Assembly (NCBI RefSeq): GCF_018282095.1
Contig: NZ_CP074126.1
Span: forward strand, 1,560,501 to 1,624,500
DNA length: 64,000 nucleotides
DNA from: Pseudovibrio brasiliensis
GTDB lineage: Bacteria > Pseudomonadota > Alphaproteobacteria > Rhizobiales > Stappiaceae
Reading direction: 5' to 3'
Shown: piece after piece, positions 35,793 to 48,160 of the stretch
How positions within the stretch are numbered: position 1 is the stretch's first letter
How the letters are laid out: each line of letters begins with the position of its first letter
Program-made: the position numbers and the translations under genes
Notes under the pieces: generated by a model
Told to the model about the DNA's origin: nothing
Databases searched by the model: none
The model's input: the letters and a program-made list of their open reading frames with translations, nothing else

Positions 35793-36965
35793 ATGAAACC
35801 AACAAACTCCATATTTACGGGACTGGAAACAACCGTCTTTGAACGTATGTCTCGTCTGGCAATGGAGCATAAGGCCATCAATCTTGGCCAGGGGTTTCCT
35901 GATGTCGATGGCCCTCAGGATGTGCGGCAGGTCGCAGCGGATTCGCTTCTTGAAGGACCAAACCAATACCCACCTATGCTGGGTGTACCAGCCCTGAGAC
36001 AGGCCGTCGCCGACAACAACAAGCGCTTTTACGATCTGGATGTGGACTGGCAGACCGAAGTACTCGTCACCTCCGGTGCCACCGAAGCGCTGGCCGATAG
36101 CATCTTCGCATTGGTTGAGCCGGGCGACGAAGTCATCCTCATTGAGCCGCTCTACGATTGCTACCTCTCCCTGGTTAAACGGGCAGGCGCCACACCAGTT
36201 TTTGTCGAAGTTACTCCGCCAAGTTGGGAGCTGCGCGAAGATGAGCTGCGTAAGGCCTTCTCCAGTAAGACCAAAGCCATTCTGCTCAACAACCCCATGA
36301 ACCCAAGCGCCAAGGTCTTCAACAAAGACGAGCTGCAACTGATCGCAGACCTGTGCCTTGAGTTCGACTGCTATGCCATTTGCGACGAAGTCTATGAGCA
36401 CATCGTGTTCTCCGATGAGAAGCACACACCGCTTATGACCCTTCCGGGAATGCGTGATCGCTGCATTCGCATTGGCTCCGCAGGCAAAACGTTTTCTCTG
36501 ACAGGCTGGAAAGTCGGCTACATCAGCGCCGCTCCAAACCTGCTGGAACCAATTGCCAAAGCGCACCAGTTCGTCACCTTCACCACCCCGCCAAACCTGC
36601 AAAAGGCGGTGGCCTACGGATTGAACAAGGATGACGACTACTACGCCTCTCTTGAAAGCGAACTGAAAGCTAAACGCGACCTGATTTCAGGACCACTGGA
36701 AGACATGGGCTTCCGCGTCCTCCCATGTGAAGGCACATACTTCGTCACCTGCGACTTCTCTCCGCTTGGTTTCAAAGGGAATGATGTGGAGTTCTGCCAG
36801 AAGATGGTTGAGGAAGCTGGGGTCGCAGCCGTTCCAATCTCCGCCTTTTACGGCACCAATGGCCCACAGACCTTCGTCCGTTTCTGCTTCTGCAAAAAAG
36901 ACGAAGTCCTGATCGAAGCACTAGGCCGTCTGAAGGCATGGATGGGCGAAATGGCCGTTTCCTGA
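35793..36965 (+). CDS. PLP-dependent aminotransferase (class I/II)
   Basis: A fold-type I aminotransferase of 390 residues in the group of kynurenine/methionine aminotransferases (KAT, YbdL). The N-terminal INLGQGFPDVDGP and the PLP-lysine motif GSAGKTFSLTGWKVGY (Lys232) are typical, with SGATEAL and NPMNPSAKVF in between. The start has a GAGGGAGAG site. The gene ends about 200 bp before an asparaginase gene on the same strand. Substrate is not determinable by reading. Confidence 0.9.
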   Translation: MKPTNSIFTGLETTVFERMSRLAMEHKAINLGQGFPDVDGPQDVRQVAADSLLEGPNQYPPMLGVPALRQAVADNNKRFYDLDVDWQTEVLVTSGATEALADSIFALVEPGDEVILIEPLYDCYLSLVKRAGATPVFVEVTPPSWELREDELRKAFSSKTKAILLNNPMNPSAKVFNKDELQLIADLCLEFDCYAICDEVYEHIVFSDEKHTPLMTLPGMRDRCIRIGSAGKTFSLTGWKVGYISAAPNLLEPIAKAHQFVTFTTPPNLQKAVAYGLNKDDDYYASLESELKAKRDLISGPLEDMGFRVLPCEGTYFVTCDFSPLGFKGNDVEFCQKMVEEAGVAAVPISAFYGTNGPQTFVRFCFCKKDEVLIEALGRLKAWMGEMAVS

Positions 36966-37163
36966 GGCTGTGAGGCCGGGCAACACCAGCGAATGCCCGG
37001 TTAACGGCCTGCGCAACAAGGGCAAAATCACAAATGTAGCTCTGCCCTGAAAAATAGAGTATGCAGACATAAAGAGCCGGAGCGGACCTGCCACGCAAGG
37101 ACGACAGCCCGCTGCAGCGAACAATCATAGGGCCTGAGAGCCAATCCTTGGAAGTTTGAGTGA

Positions 37164-38186
37164 ATGGATAATCCCGTACTCGTCGAAGTGACGCGAGGCA
37201 ACACTGTCGAGAGCCGCCATCGTGGCTCAATCGCTATCGTTGATGCTGATGGCAAACTGGCGTTTGGTGCAGGTGATGTAGAGCAGGGCATCTTTGCGCG
37301 CTCCGCCATCAAAGCCCTTCAGGCAATCCCAATGGTGGAATCCGGCGCTGCAGAAGCGCTGAATTTTGACGATGCCGAACTGGCTTTGGCCTGTGCCTCC
37401 CACAACGGTGAGGACGTACACGCCAAGTCTGCCCGCATGATGCTGTTCAAAGCTGGCCTCACAGAACAAGACCTCATGTGCGGCCCGCAATGGCCAAAGC
37501 ACATGGATGATTGTGTGGAGATCGTTAAAACCGACGACAGCCCATGCCAGTTGCACAACAACTGCTCCGGTAAGCACGCTGGCTTCCTGGCAATGGCCAA
37601 AACCCTCGGCATCCCAACCGAGAACTACATCGACTTCGATCACCCGGTCCAGGCGGAAATCCGCAATGTGCTGGAACAGATGAGCGGTGGAGTTCTGGCC
37701 CATGATGTCTGCGGTACGGATGGTTGCTCTATCCCGACCTACGCCATGGATCAGCAGAAGACCGCTCTGGCATTTGCTCGCTTCGCAACCGGTGTCGGCC
37801 TTGACTCAGTCCGCGCCAATGCAGCGGAAGTGCTGTATGAGGCCTGCGTAAACGAGCCTTACATGGTCGCCGGTAAAAACCGCTTCTGTACTGAGATCAT
37901 GGACATCTTCAAAGGCCGCGTCTTTGTGAAAGTGGGCGCAGAAGGCGTCTTCTGTGCAGCTCTGCCGGAACTCGGCTTTGGTGTGACCCTGAAGTGTGAA
38001 GACGGTTCCGTACGCGGTGCGGAAGTCATGATGGCAGCCACCATCAGATCACTGCTGGGCCTCTCCGAGGACGAAGAAAAAGGCCTGCGCACCTGGGAAC
38101 ATCAGCAGCTGAAGAACCGCCGCGATATTCTCGTCGGTGAAGTTCGCCCAGTCGCAGACTTCAAACGTCTTCTGAACGCCATTTGA
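37164..38186 (+). CDS. L-asparaginase of the ReAV type (asparaginase II family)
   Basis: Hydrolyses asparagine to aspartate and ammonia. This is the Rhizobium etli-type family (PF06089), unrelated to E. coli AnsB. Family motifs: the SxxK pair in FARSAIKALQAIP (about 46-50), NNCSGKHAGFLA (about 132-143) and GTDGCSIPTYAM (about 187-198), which hold the active serines, lysines and metal-binding cysteines. The length of 340 is close to relatives. No signal peptide, so cytoplasmic. Confidence 0.9.
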   Translation: MDNPVLVEVTRGNTVESRHRGSIAIVDADGKLAFGAGDVEQGIFARSAIKALQAIPMVESGAAEALNFDDAELALACASHNGEDVHAKSARMMLFKAGLTEQDLMCGPQWPKHMDDCVEIVKTDDSPCQLHNNCSGKHAGFLAMAKTLGIPTENYIDFDHPVQAEIRNVLEQMSGGVLAHDVCGTDGCSIPTYAMDQQKTALAFARFATGVGLDSVRANAAEVLYEACVNEPYMVAGKNRFCTEIMDIFKGRVFVKVGAEGVFCAALPELGFGVTLKCEDGSVRGAEVMMAATIRSLLGLSEDEEKGLRTWEHQQLKNRRDILVGEVRPVADFKRLLNAI

Positions 38187-38224
38187 TTTTGACAAGGGCA
38201 GGGAGGTTTCTTCCTGCCAGCTCC

Positions 38225-39598
38225 CTAAGCGGGGCTTACAAGATTGTCTGTCACGCGAATGGAGCGTGGCAGATCCTCCGCAGAAAGCGCAAGATCACCT
38301 CTGGCCTGCTCATCCCATTTGAAGCCTGTGATATTCACGGGGCAGCCCGCGATGATATTCTGGGAAATGAGAGCACTCTGATCATCTGCGGCAAGGCTGA
38401 CTGCAATGCCAACAGGAGCTGATCGAACAGTGTTCTGAGCTGCAATCAGGTTCCGCATATACGGCCCCCAGCCCAGATTGATGCCAATAATCCGCGCATC
38501 CTCCACCACGTTGCCGGTCACACTGGTATCCGCCTCAACCGCAATGCCGACACCGAAGGTCGGATTGTCTTTCTCATAAGGTCCGGTACCAGTGATGTCT
38601 CGCAGCACATTGTTGGAACACACAGCCAGACGTCCGCCCTCTCGGAAGTTGGTGATCGAAATCCCGTTGGCGGCTGTCTCAATCAGGTTATTGCTGACAA
38701 TGGCACCCTGGAAGCCGAACTCCACAAACAAGGCCACTTCGCCTGAGCGGTGACAGGTGTTGCCAAGGATCTGGACATTAGATGCAGCATTGGCGCGGAT
38801 CGCAGAGAACGAGCAGTCGCTCACCTTGTTGCCGGAGATGGTGATATTGTCCGCCCGGAACACATTGATGCCGTTGCCGTTCTGTCCAGTCCCACCGCTA
38901 TTGGCACGGATGTTGGAGACTTGGTTGCCAGATATGATCGACCCATCATGCCCCTCAGACCACCGATGCACCAGTATGCCGCCATTGCCGCAATCCGAAA
39001 CGATATTCCCCTCAATGCGCAGTGCGCTAGCATTGTAGCTGAGAAGAGCAACATCGCTGTGCCTATGAATATGGTTCCCGATGATGGACCCAGAGCACTG
39101 CTCCAGCACCATACCCGATTTTCTGCTTTGGATAATCTCACAGGACGTCAGGCTGAGCCGAGCGCACTGAGAGAACCACAAAAGAGCGGAAGCCTCCTCA
39201 GAAAGCGGCTGATCACCGCCATCAAAAATGAGGTCTTTGAGAGTAACGTCATCTGCCTGCACACCTTGCAGCAGTAAACCACGCCCACTGAACACCAGAC
39301 GCGTACGACCGGAAACGCCGTGCAGGTTCAAACCACTGGGCAGCGAAAGCCCGGAGGCCTGATAGTCTCCAGCACCCAGCTGAAGGATATGCCCTTGAGC
39401 AGCAGCATCAGTCATCGCCGCTTGCAGCTCTTCTGACACATCGCGCTGAATAGAAGGAGCGGGGAACTCAACAACAACCGGCTTTATGGGAGCAACAGCC
39501 TGCGCCTCCTGTGTCGCAACCAGCGTTCCGGCTCCTGCCACAACACCAGCACCAAGCAGGGCACGTCTTGAAAGCTTCTCTTGTTCTTCTGCCATCAC
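38225..39598 (-). CDS. Tat-exported parallel beta-helix protein (TIGR03808-like)
   Basis: A 457-residue protein with a twin-arginine signal (SRRALLGAGVVAGAG, Arg11-Arg12) and cleavage after AQA near residue 34. The mature part is built of short repeats typical of a right-handed beta-helix, with frequent GN and NxI steps (ISGNQVSNI, ITISGNKVSD, VQILGNTCHR). It matches my recollection of the Rhizobiales TIGR03808 family of Tat-translocated repetitive proteins. Folding before export suggests a cofactor or a compact helix. Substrate, if any, is unknown. Confidence 0.82.
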   Translation of the reverse strand: MMAEEQEKLSRRALLGAGVVAGAGTLVATQEAQAVAPIKPVVVEFPAPSIQRDVSEELQAAMTDAAAQGHILQLGAGDYQASGLSLPSGLNLHGVSGRTRLVFSGRGLLLQGVQADDVTLKDLIFDGGDQPLSEEASALLWFSQCARLSLTSCEIIQSRKSGMVLEQCSGSIIGNHIHRHSDVALLSYNASALRIEGNIVSDCGNGGILVHRWSEGHDGSIISGNQVSNIRANSGGTGQNGNGINVFRADNITISGNKVSDCSFSAIRANAASNVQILGNTCHRSGEVALFVEFGFQGAIVSNNLIETAANGISITNFREGGRLAVCSNNVLRDITGTGPYEKDNPTFGVGIAVEADTSVTGNVVEDARIIGINLGWGPYMRNLIAAQNTVRSAPVGIAVSLAADDQSALISQNIIAGCPVNITGFKWDEQARGDLALSAEDLPRSIRVTDNLVSPA

Positions 39599-39614
39599 GT
39601 CCCCCAGTATTTGA

Positions 39615-40613
39615 TCAGATCCCGAACAGGCTCGCCAGCTTACTCGCCGCAGCCGTGGCTGGCAGATTTCCGGACTTCACCGCACTCTCAATACCCGGCA
39701 GTGCAGCTTTGATCTCCGGGTTCGCTTTCAGGGCAGTCTGGAGCTTCTCATTGAGCAAACCCCACATCCAAGCTAGCTGCTGCTCTGCACGCTTGCTTTC
39801 CCAGTCACCACTGGCCTGCATTCGCTCTTTGAAAATACCCAGCTGGCGCCACAAATCATCCAGCCCCTCATTGGCAAGGCCGGAGATGGTCAGAACAGGA
39901 GGTGACCAATGCTTGGAGCGCGGTGCAAGAATGTTCAGTGCAGCCCGATACTCGGATGCTGCCGAACGCGCTCGTATCAGCCCATCACCTTCCGCCTTGT
40001 TCACGGCGATCAGGTCCGCAATCTCCAGCACGCCTTTCTTGATGCCCTGCAGCTCATCGCCAGCACCCGGCAACATCAAAACGAGGAAGAAATCAACCAT
40101 CTGCGCAACGGTCGTCTCAGACTGCCCGATGCCCACAGTCTCAACAAGGATCACATCAAACCCGGCGGCCTCACACAAAAGCATGCTTTCACGGGTTTTG
40201 GCAGCAACACCACCCAGCGTGCCAGCGGACGGAGAGGGGCGTATGTATGCATTACGATCAACAGCCAGCTGTGCCATCCGGGTCTTGTCACCCAAAATGG
40301 AGCCGCCTGTACGCGTGGAGGAAGGATCAACTGCCAGTACAGCCACCTTGTGCCCTGCAGCCGTCAGGTTGGAGCCAAACGTATCGATGGTGGTGGATTT
40401 GCCAACGCCCGGAACGCCGGTCACGCCGATGCGGAATGCATTTCCAGTGGAGCCCATCACTTTGGTCAGCAGGGCTTCCGCTTGCTCCCGGTGGGCAGGC
40501 TTCTTGGATTCAACAAGCGTAATGCCGCGTGCAAGCGCTGCGCGCTGCCCATTCAGCAGCCGTTCGGCAAGATCATCAATGTTGTCTCTGGAAGAAGCGA
40601 GGCGTGCATTCAT
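39615..40613 (-). CDS. meaB: Methylmalonyl-CoA mutase chaperone GTPase MeaB
   Basis: A G3E-family GTPase of 332 residues that loads and protects the cobalamin cofactor of methylmalonyl-CoA mutase. The P-loop GVPGVGKST (66-74) and the ETVGIGQSE switch, the NKAEGD base-specificity motif and the C-terminal dimerisation arm are visible. It lies 1.8 kb downstream of the mutase genes on the same strand, separated by two small genes. The Tat protein gene follows 16 bases after its stop. Confidence 0.93.
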   Translation of the reverse strand: MNARLASSRDNIDDLAERLLNGQRAALARGITLVESKKPAHREQAEALLTKVMGSTGNAFRIGVTGVPGVGKSTTIDTFGSNLTAAGHKVAVLAVDPSSTRTGGSILGDKTRMAQLAVDRNAYIRPSPSAGTLGGVAAKTRESMLLCEAAGFDVILVETVGIGQSETTVAQMVDFFLVLMLPGAGDELQGIKKGVLEIADLIAVNKAEGDGLIRARSAASEYRAALNILAPRSKHWSPPVLTISGLANEGLDDLWRQLGIFKERMQASGDWESKRAEQQLAWMWGLLNEKLQTALKANPEIKAALPGIESAVKSGNLPATAAASKLASLFGI

Positions 40614-40730
40614 TCAAATAAGTCCGGTCAGAAGAATCTCTTCTGTCAACCTTGAACAGATGGCGCCCCTTTGCAAGTCAGCGACTTGGAGAAGTTGTGG
40701 GGCAGGGCTGAACCCTGCTCACACTTTAGT

Positions 40731-40775
40731 GCGTGTTTCCGAAAAGTGGTTTCCGGCTCTTGGAAAGGAACACGC
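40731..40775. repeat. Dispersed palindromic intergenic repeat, copy 2
   Basis: Outer arms GCGTGTTTCC (40731-40740) and GGAACACGC (40767-40775) pair with one bulged base; a CCGAAAAGTGG core, also present in copy 1 at 4266-4312, sits inside. The inner stem is more diverged than in copy 1. It lies between meaB and the YbjQ gene. Confidence 0.6.
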
Positions 40776-40788
40776 AGAGAAAAACGCG

Positions 40789-41109
40789 TTAGCGGTAGGT
40801 AACAGCGGTACCAGTCGCAGTTACCATCAGCATGGAACCGTTGCTGCCAACAGTCTCATAATCAATGTCGATGCCGATCACAGCGTTTGCACCATAACGG
40901 GCCGCTTCCTCGGTCATCTCATGAAGAGCAATCTGACGAGCTTTTTTCAGCTCATTCTCATAGGCGCCGGAACGACCACCGACAATATCGCGAATACCGG
41001 CGAACAAGTCTTTAAAGACGTTCGCACCCAGTATTGCTTCACCGTGAACAATACCCTTGTAGTCGGAAATCTCTTTGCCCTCGATGGTGTTTGTGGTCGT
41101 AGTAAGCAT
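40789..41109 (-). CDS. YbjQ family (UPF0145) protein
   Basis: A 106-residue protein of the YbjQ/DUF74 family, which forms pentamers and has been annotated as heavy-metal-binding. Signature [32 protein letters not shown] fills residues 56-88. No cysteine-rich motif is seen. It is short for an enzyme and has no clear link to the mutase genes around it. Confidence 0.88.
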   Translation of the reverse strand: MLTTTTNTIEGKEISDYKGIVHGEAILGANVFKDLFAGIRDIVGGRSGAYENELKKARQIALHEMTEEAARYGANAVIGIDIDYETVGSNGSMLMVTATGTAVTYR

Positions 41110-41292
41110 ATTTCATCCTCAAATGTGCGCTCCACCCTTGCGCAGAACACACGCCAAAAAACCCGATCCGCAGCAACAAGCCTAGATCGAAGTGCCCGAG
41201 CTCATAAACTGATGAGCGCTTACTTCATGTAGGAATGGATTAGGAAAATACCAGTGTTTGCAATGCTCGTTTGTCCAAAATGGTCACCAAGC

Positions 41293-42144
41293 CTAAGAGA
41301 TCTTCCCAGCTTTCTGATAGCTGGTAAACTGTTCAGCATAGTCTGGATGCCAGCGGGAAAGAGCAGGGCGGTTTCCGATGATGTCACCGGCTGCCCAGGA
41401 GACCCGGAGGTGATCGGTTTTTGAATCTACGGCGTTGTCAGGACACAGAACGTAAAAGTCGCCCTCAGCCATACGCTCAAGGAAGTAGTCAACCGTCTGC
41501 TCACTTGTCCACGCATCTTCAGGCTTTTCCGGATACTGGGCGATGTTGATGCCTGTGTGAGTAAAGCCCGGCACAAACAAGTGAACTGAAATTGGGGCAT
41601 TTGCCTCTCGCAGCTCATGACTGAGCTGTTCACTGATGACTTTCACTCCGGCCTTGGTCGTGTTGTATGCTGGATTACCGGGAGGTGTTGTGATCCCCTG
41701 CTTTGAGCCGGTGTTGATCACAATCGCTGGACGATTTGCCTCCACCATGCGCGGCAGAAAAGCATGAACGCCATAAATCACGCCAAACAGGTTCACAGAG
41801 AGGAGCTTCTTCCAGTTCTCCATCTCCCCCCAGCTTGAAGAAGGAATCTCAATCCCGGCATTGTTCATGAGAACAGCGACCTCACCAGCCGCAAAGGCTT
41901 TGTCCGCCAAAGCGTTCACTTGGGCTTCATCAGATACATCCGTCGGAACGCCAATCACAGTCGCACCCTCAGACGAAACAGAACGAACTTCTTCAACTGC
42001 CGCATCAAGTCGTGGCCCGGGAAGATCTGCCAGAACCACGCCGAGCCCACGCTGAGCAAACCGAAGCGCGGCAACTTTGCCCACCCCACTTGCCGCACCT
42101 GTAACGACTGCCAAACCACCGAGTTCAAGAGCTTCTTTAAACAT
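41293..42144 (-). CDS. Short-chain dehydrogenase/reductase
   Basis: A 283-residue Rossmann oxidoreductase. The cofactor motif TGAASGVG is at 15-22, NNAGIE at about 92, and the catalytic pair is in YNTTKAG. The ADLPGP stretch after strand two suggests NAD(H) preference, since an acidic residue occupies the cofactor-selecting site. It lies between the mutase and YbjQ genes but has its own gap on both sides, so its link to propionate metabolism is uncertain. Confidence 0.9.
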   Translation of the reverse strand: MFKEALELGGLAVVTGAASGVGKVAALRFAQRGLGVVLADLPGPRLDAAVEEVRSVSSEGATVIGVPTDVSDEAQVNALADKAFAAGEVAVLMNNAGIEIPSSSWGEMENWKKLLSVNLFGVIYGVHAFLPRMVEANRPAIVINTGSKQGITTPPGNPAYNTTKAGVKVISEQLSHELREANAPISVHLFVPGFTHTGINIAQYPEKPEDAWTSEQTVDYFLERMAEGDFYVLCPDNAVDSKTDHLRVSWAAGDIIGNRPALSRWHPDYAEQFTSYQKAGKIS

Positions 42145-42363
42145 TGTTATTCGCCTGATGACTGGGAGTTCTAATTTAGAAGGAGGCCTGTTTCCTTCAC
42201 ATCACCTATATGAGCTTGAAACATTAAGGGTTCATTGCAGCTCAGATCGCAGACATTTGCCAGCTGGTCAGAGACAACCGCCTAACATTGTGAGACCAGA
42301 GAATGACTTGGGAGAGAGCGGCAAACCGGACTTGCCCTTCCACCTGTCGAGTAAGGCGGGCTT

Positions 42364-42401
42364 AAAAAACGCAAAGGCGAGCACAAGTGTCTCGCCTTTG
42401 C
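42364..42401 (-). terminator. Intrinsic terminator of the mutase operon
   Basis: On the minus strand GCAAAGGCGAG pairs perfectly with CTCGCCTTTGC around a 9-base loop and is followed by GTTTTTT, 28 bases after the large-subunit stop. This ends the mutA-mutB transcript before the SDR gene. Confidence 0.92.
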
Positions 42402-42428
42402 TAAAGCAATCATCAACTGCAGAGGTGC

Positions 42429-44593
<2,165 letters not shown>

Positions 44594-44597
<4 letters not shown>

Positions 44598-46594
44598 ATT
44601 GCCTCCACTTCATCAGCCAGCGAAACGCCAACCACTTCAAAACATGTCTTCAGTTCAGCAAGCATATCACAGCCTTGGTATATGGTCCCATCAAGGCCAT
44701 TCTCGGTCAGCTCTGCCATCAGGTCTTTCGGACGACCCGCCAGCGTCACACGCTTGGCGCCAGCTGCTTTAAGCTCATTCAAAACAGCAACAGCCTGTTC
44801 TTCATAAACTTTGTCAGAGGAACAGATACACGCAATCTTCGCATCGCTGATGCGGAAGCAGGAGATCAGATCATCAAGGCTTTCAAAGTGCTTGCCACCT
44901 CCGCTGACGAACCCGCCAGCCGCATAAAAGTTGCTGGTAAACATCGAGCGGGCAGTATGCTGAGCCACAGGGCCCAAAGTTGCCAGGAACAACTTTGGTG
45001 AGTTGCCCTGAGTTTCCTTGAAGGCCTCTGCCTTGTCGCGGAGGCTTTCAAATGGTGTCGCCAGTCGTGTCAGCTTCAGGGCATGGCAATCATTGTCACC
45101 CAGCTGCTTACGGCTTGCTTGAATATCGACCAATCCGGCCCCATCATTCAGCGCTTTGGCAACCGCTTCAATCAATTGTCCGTCAGGGCTTGGTTCTGGA
45201 AGGTCTTTACGGGTCGCAATCTCACCGATCTGATCCGTATCTGCTTTCAGAACCTCCACATCTGCCTCGCCCAGGTTCGGGAAGGCGCTTGTGCCCGTCA
45301 GAGGGTGGCGTCCAGTGGCAACCAACTTATCCTCTTCAGCCCGCGCTGCGGTAACATCAGCATAGATCACACCAGATTGCAGCGCTTCAAGAACACCGCC
45401 TTCTTTCTCAATCTTCTGGAAGTAACCCCAGGCAGCATTGGCCAGCTCTTCTGTGCGTTCTTCAACAAGACCACTACCGGCAGCCGGGTCACTCACCTGC
45501 GCCAGATTGCTCTCTTCTACAAGAATAAGCTGGGTGTTGCGGGCAATACGGCGTGCAAACGCATTTGGCAGGCCAAGAGCGCTGGTGAATGGCAGCACGC
45601 TCACACTGTCAGCGCCGCCAATACCGGCAGCAAACGCAGCCACTGTGGTGCGCAGCATGTTCACCCATGGATCACGCTTGCTCATCATGCGCCAGCTGGT
45701 CTCCATATGAAGATGCAGCTTTTGGGATGGCATCTGCGCGGCACCCAGCAGGCGGGCCCACAGCTGACGCATCGCTCGCGCTTTAACGATAGTACCAAAC
45801 TGGTCTGCACTCGCACTCAGGCAGGCCGAAACGTGTTTCGGCAGATCGTCAGCAGGAATGCCGCCCTTTTCCAGTATGCGCATATAGTAAAGCAGGCTGG
45901 AAAGAGTAAGGCCAAGCTCCTGAACGCTATTGGCACCGGTGTCGTGATAGCAACGGCCATCACCGCGCAGCAGGCTGCCTTGAATACCGTTGTTGCGAGC
46001 GTATCCCGCAAGGTCTTGAGCGCGCTGCTCAAGGCGCTCAAAGGAGTTGCGTACCCGACCGGAGCTGACAAACACACTAAGAGGATCAGAGACACCATGA
46101 ACAGTCAGTTGATCAGAAGAAACGCCCAGCCGCTTGCAGGTCTCAACCAGCAAAGCAAGGGTCGCGCTGCCTTCATAGCCACATTCAAGGCGGAAATCGA
46201 TAAGATCAGGCTTCACACCATCAAGTAGCTTCAGCATGTCATCAATACGCTGAACGCTCAGTCCACCGCCAAGAATACGCGGAGAAGCAGGCAAAACCAG
46301 CTCAATGCCGTCAGCCCCGCCTTCCAGGTCTTCCAGCATCTGGGTGTTAGCCTCAGAAATGACGGGATGATCACTGCGTTGAATGATCTTCCAAGGGCGA
46401 GAGCTCTCCCTCAATTGCAATGGAGCGCTGTCGGTGCGTCCTTGGTATAGCGGCTTGTTCTCAAGGCCACCCGCAATTGGTGTGTTTAGTGCATCCAGAG
46501 CGGCGCCTTCAAGGGCACGCAGAGCAGATGCTTCCCAGTCACTTTGTGTTGCTTCTAGGAAATCGCTTGGAAAATCAATGTTTTGCATGTCCAT
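44594..46594 (-). CDS. mutA: Methylmalonyl-CoA mutase, small subunit
   Basis: A 666-residue non-catalytic partner of the mutase. It is homologous to the large subunit along its length but lacks the B12-binding DxHxxG motif in its C-terminal domain, where a [12 protein letters not shown] stretch occupies the position. Such alpha-beta mutases are found in many alphaproteobacteria. The ATG at 46594 and one two codons later are both possible starts. Confidence 0.92.
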
Positions 46595-47337
46595 CCCATG
46601 TCCTTCTGGTAACTTTATACGAAGGAACCTTTGATGGTTTCAAGCTATGCGTTAGGACGAGATTGGAAAACAACTGGCCCAAACACTGCGTAAATTGCAG
46701 AACTACTGATGTGACAAAGGCTGGATAGATTTCGCATTAGCTTAATTTATCCTAAACTTGTCGCAATTGACCCTAGGGCATGTAACGCTGTTACTATTGC
46801 CGAGAGCTAAGCAGTAGTTTCGTACTCTTACTATAGATTTTTCGGAATTACTGCCAATTAGCTCCTAGGTAAAACTGTTGGAGTAGTGAGTTTTATGGGG
46901 CAACAGTGGGGGCACTATTTACAAGTGCTCTGAATACTTAGAGGTTAGTTGATCTACCTCCGAAAATGAGAATGACGGTATTGCTGAGATTGCTGTAAGA
47001 ACAAGTGGTCTGAGAGTAATACAAGCATACATGAGATGGTGACATCTTGTCAGCGCGAGGCAACTCAAAGAATTGCCCGTGACGAACAAAGACAGCGTTT
47101 AACAGGCGTGCGAACAACTACTCAATACGAGAGAAAAGGCCAAGGCCAAACTCCGTAAAGTCGCCGTCCTGCGCTGAGCCACCATTCAAGACTGAGAGTT
47201 TTCGAATTTACCTGCGCAAACAATGGGTTTGCGAAAATGAGTTGGCATGCCTCCGGTATGTCAGGTGGGCAAGTGCGTCTTCAATCCGGCGACACAAGAG
47301 CGAGTGCTGTGCGGATAGAAACGGGAAAGCAGGGCAA
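46595..47337. other. Intergenic region between mutA and the LuxR-type gene
   Basis: About 740 bp between divergent genes. It contains a CCTAGG palindrome and a GTAAC-GCT-GTTAC palindrome (46782-46794) near the mutA side that could be an operator. A 40-codon frame at 47036-47158 lacks a ribosome site. No lux-box-like dyad was seen. Confidence 0.4.
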
Positions 47338-48039
47338 ATGAACGATACTTCAGATATCGAAGCAAAGGTAAAAGCGATTTCAGAAGCACGGGCAGCGAAA
47401 CCCGTTCTGGACATTGTGGAATCCTATCTAAGACGATTGGGAGCATCCCATATCCTCATCACGGGTCTTCCTATGCCAAACCGAACAATTGACAGTTTGG
47501 TCCATAGGTTCCGTTGGCCGGATGAGAGAAATGGCGGTGTTGAGCGGACAACCCTGAGCGCTGGCGATAGTGCTCTTATGCTCGGCCTGTCCGGCAACCG
47601 TCCGGTTGTTTGGTCAGTTTCCGGCACAGACACTGGCAACTCTGAGCTTTTTGCCGCAATAGGCGAGGGGGCCCGGGTCATGGTGATCCCAGTGGACGCG
47701 CTTCATCCATTTCAGGCAATGGTGGTCGGCGCTGGGCATCAGATCGCCGCTGAGCCATACGACCTGGCATCATTGGAGATCGTCTGTTCTGCAGCTTTCC
47801 GCCGTCTGTTTGAGCTGGGTGTGATTTCAGATCAAAGACCGGGCGATCTGTCAGCCCGCGAGCGTCGTGTTCTGGAACTGACAGCGCTGGGCAAGACAGC
47901 CCATGAAATCGCAGAGCTTCTGGAGATTTCCCAAAGAACAGTCCATGCGCACTTGCAGAACGCAAGCGCCAAGCTCAACGCATCCAACAAAACCCATACG
48001 GTGGTTGAAGCGCTGCGGTATGGTCAGATCAAAATCTGA
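47338..48039 (+). CDS. LuxR-family transcription regulator without a visible partner synthase
   Basis: A 233-residue regulator. The C-terminal helix-turn-helix of the LuxR type is clear (about 170-225: LSARERRVLELTALGKTAHEIAELL, then SQRTVHAHLQNASAKLN). Residues 1-160 look like an autoinducer-binding-type fold but conserved Trp/Tyr/Asp sites are hard to assign. The start at 47338 fits the typical length; the frame runs upstream to 47242 without family content. No luxI gene is in the window, so it is a candidate LuxR solo. Confidence 0.8.
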   Translation: MNDTSDIEAKVKAISEARAAKPVLDIVESYLRRLGASHILITGLPMPNRTIDSLVHRFRWPDERNGGVERTTLSAGDSALMLGLSGNRPVVWSVSGTDTGNSELFAAIGEGARVMVIPVDALHPFQAMVVGAGHQIAAEPYDLASLEIVCSAAFRRLFELGVISDQRPGDLSARERRVLELTALGKTAHEIAELLEISQRTVHAHLQNASAKLNASNKTHTVVEALRYGQIKI

Positions 48040-48063
48040 CAAAGTTTATAGCAGATATAAGAA

Positions 48064-48095
48064 AAGCAGGCTCATTCCCGATGGGCCTGCTTCTT
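48064..48095 (+). terminator. Probable terminator of the LuxR-type gene
   Basis: AAGCAGGCTC pairs with GGGCCTGCTT (one G-U) around a 9-base loop, followed by CTT, 24 bases after the stop. The T-run is short. Confidence 0.6.
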
Positions 48096-48160
48096 GGCGT
48101 GTAAGATGATAAGCTATCGAGCGCTTAAAACCTTAGCGTATTGGCATCAGTTACCCGTTG

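Noticed and set aside
45083-46228. Plus-strand frame opposite mutA
   Set aside because: No domain motif; the minus-strand mutase subunit explains the region.
47036-47158. 40-codon frame upstream of the LuxR-type gene
   Set aside because: Gln/Arg/Thr-rich, no ribosome site; could be a decayed fragment but nothing supports expression.
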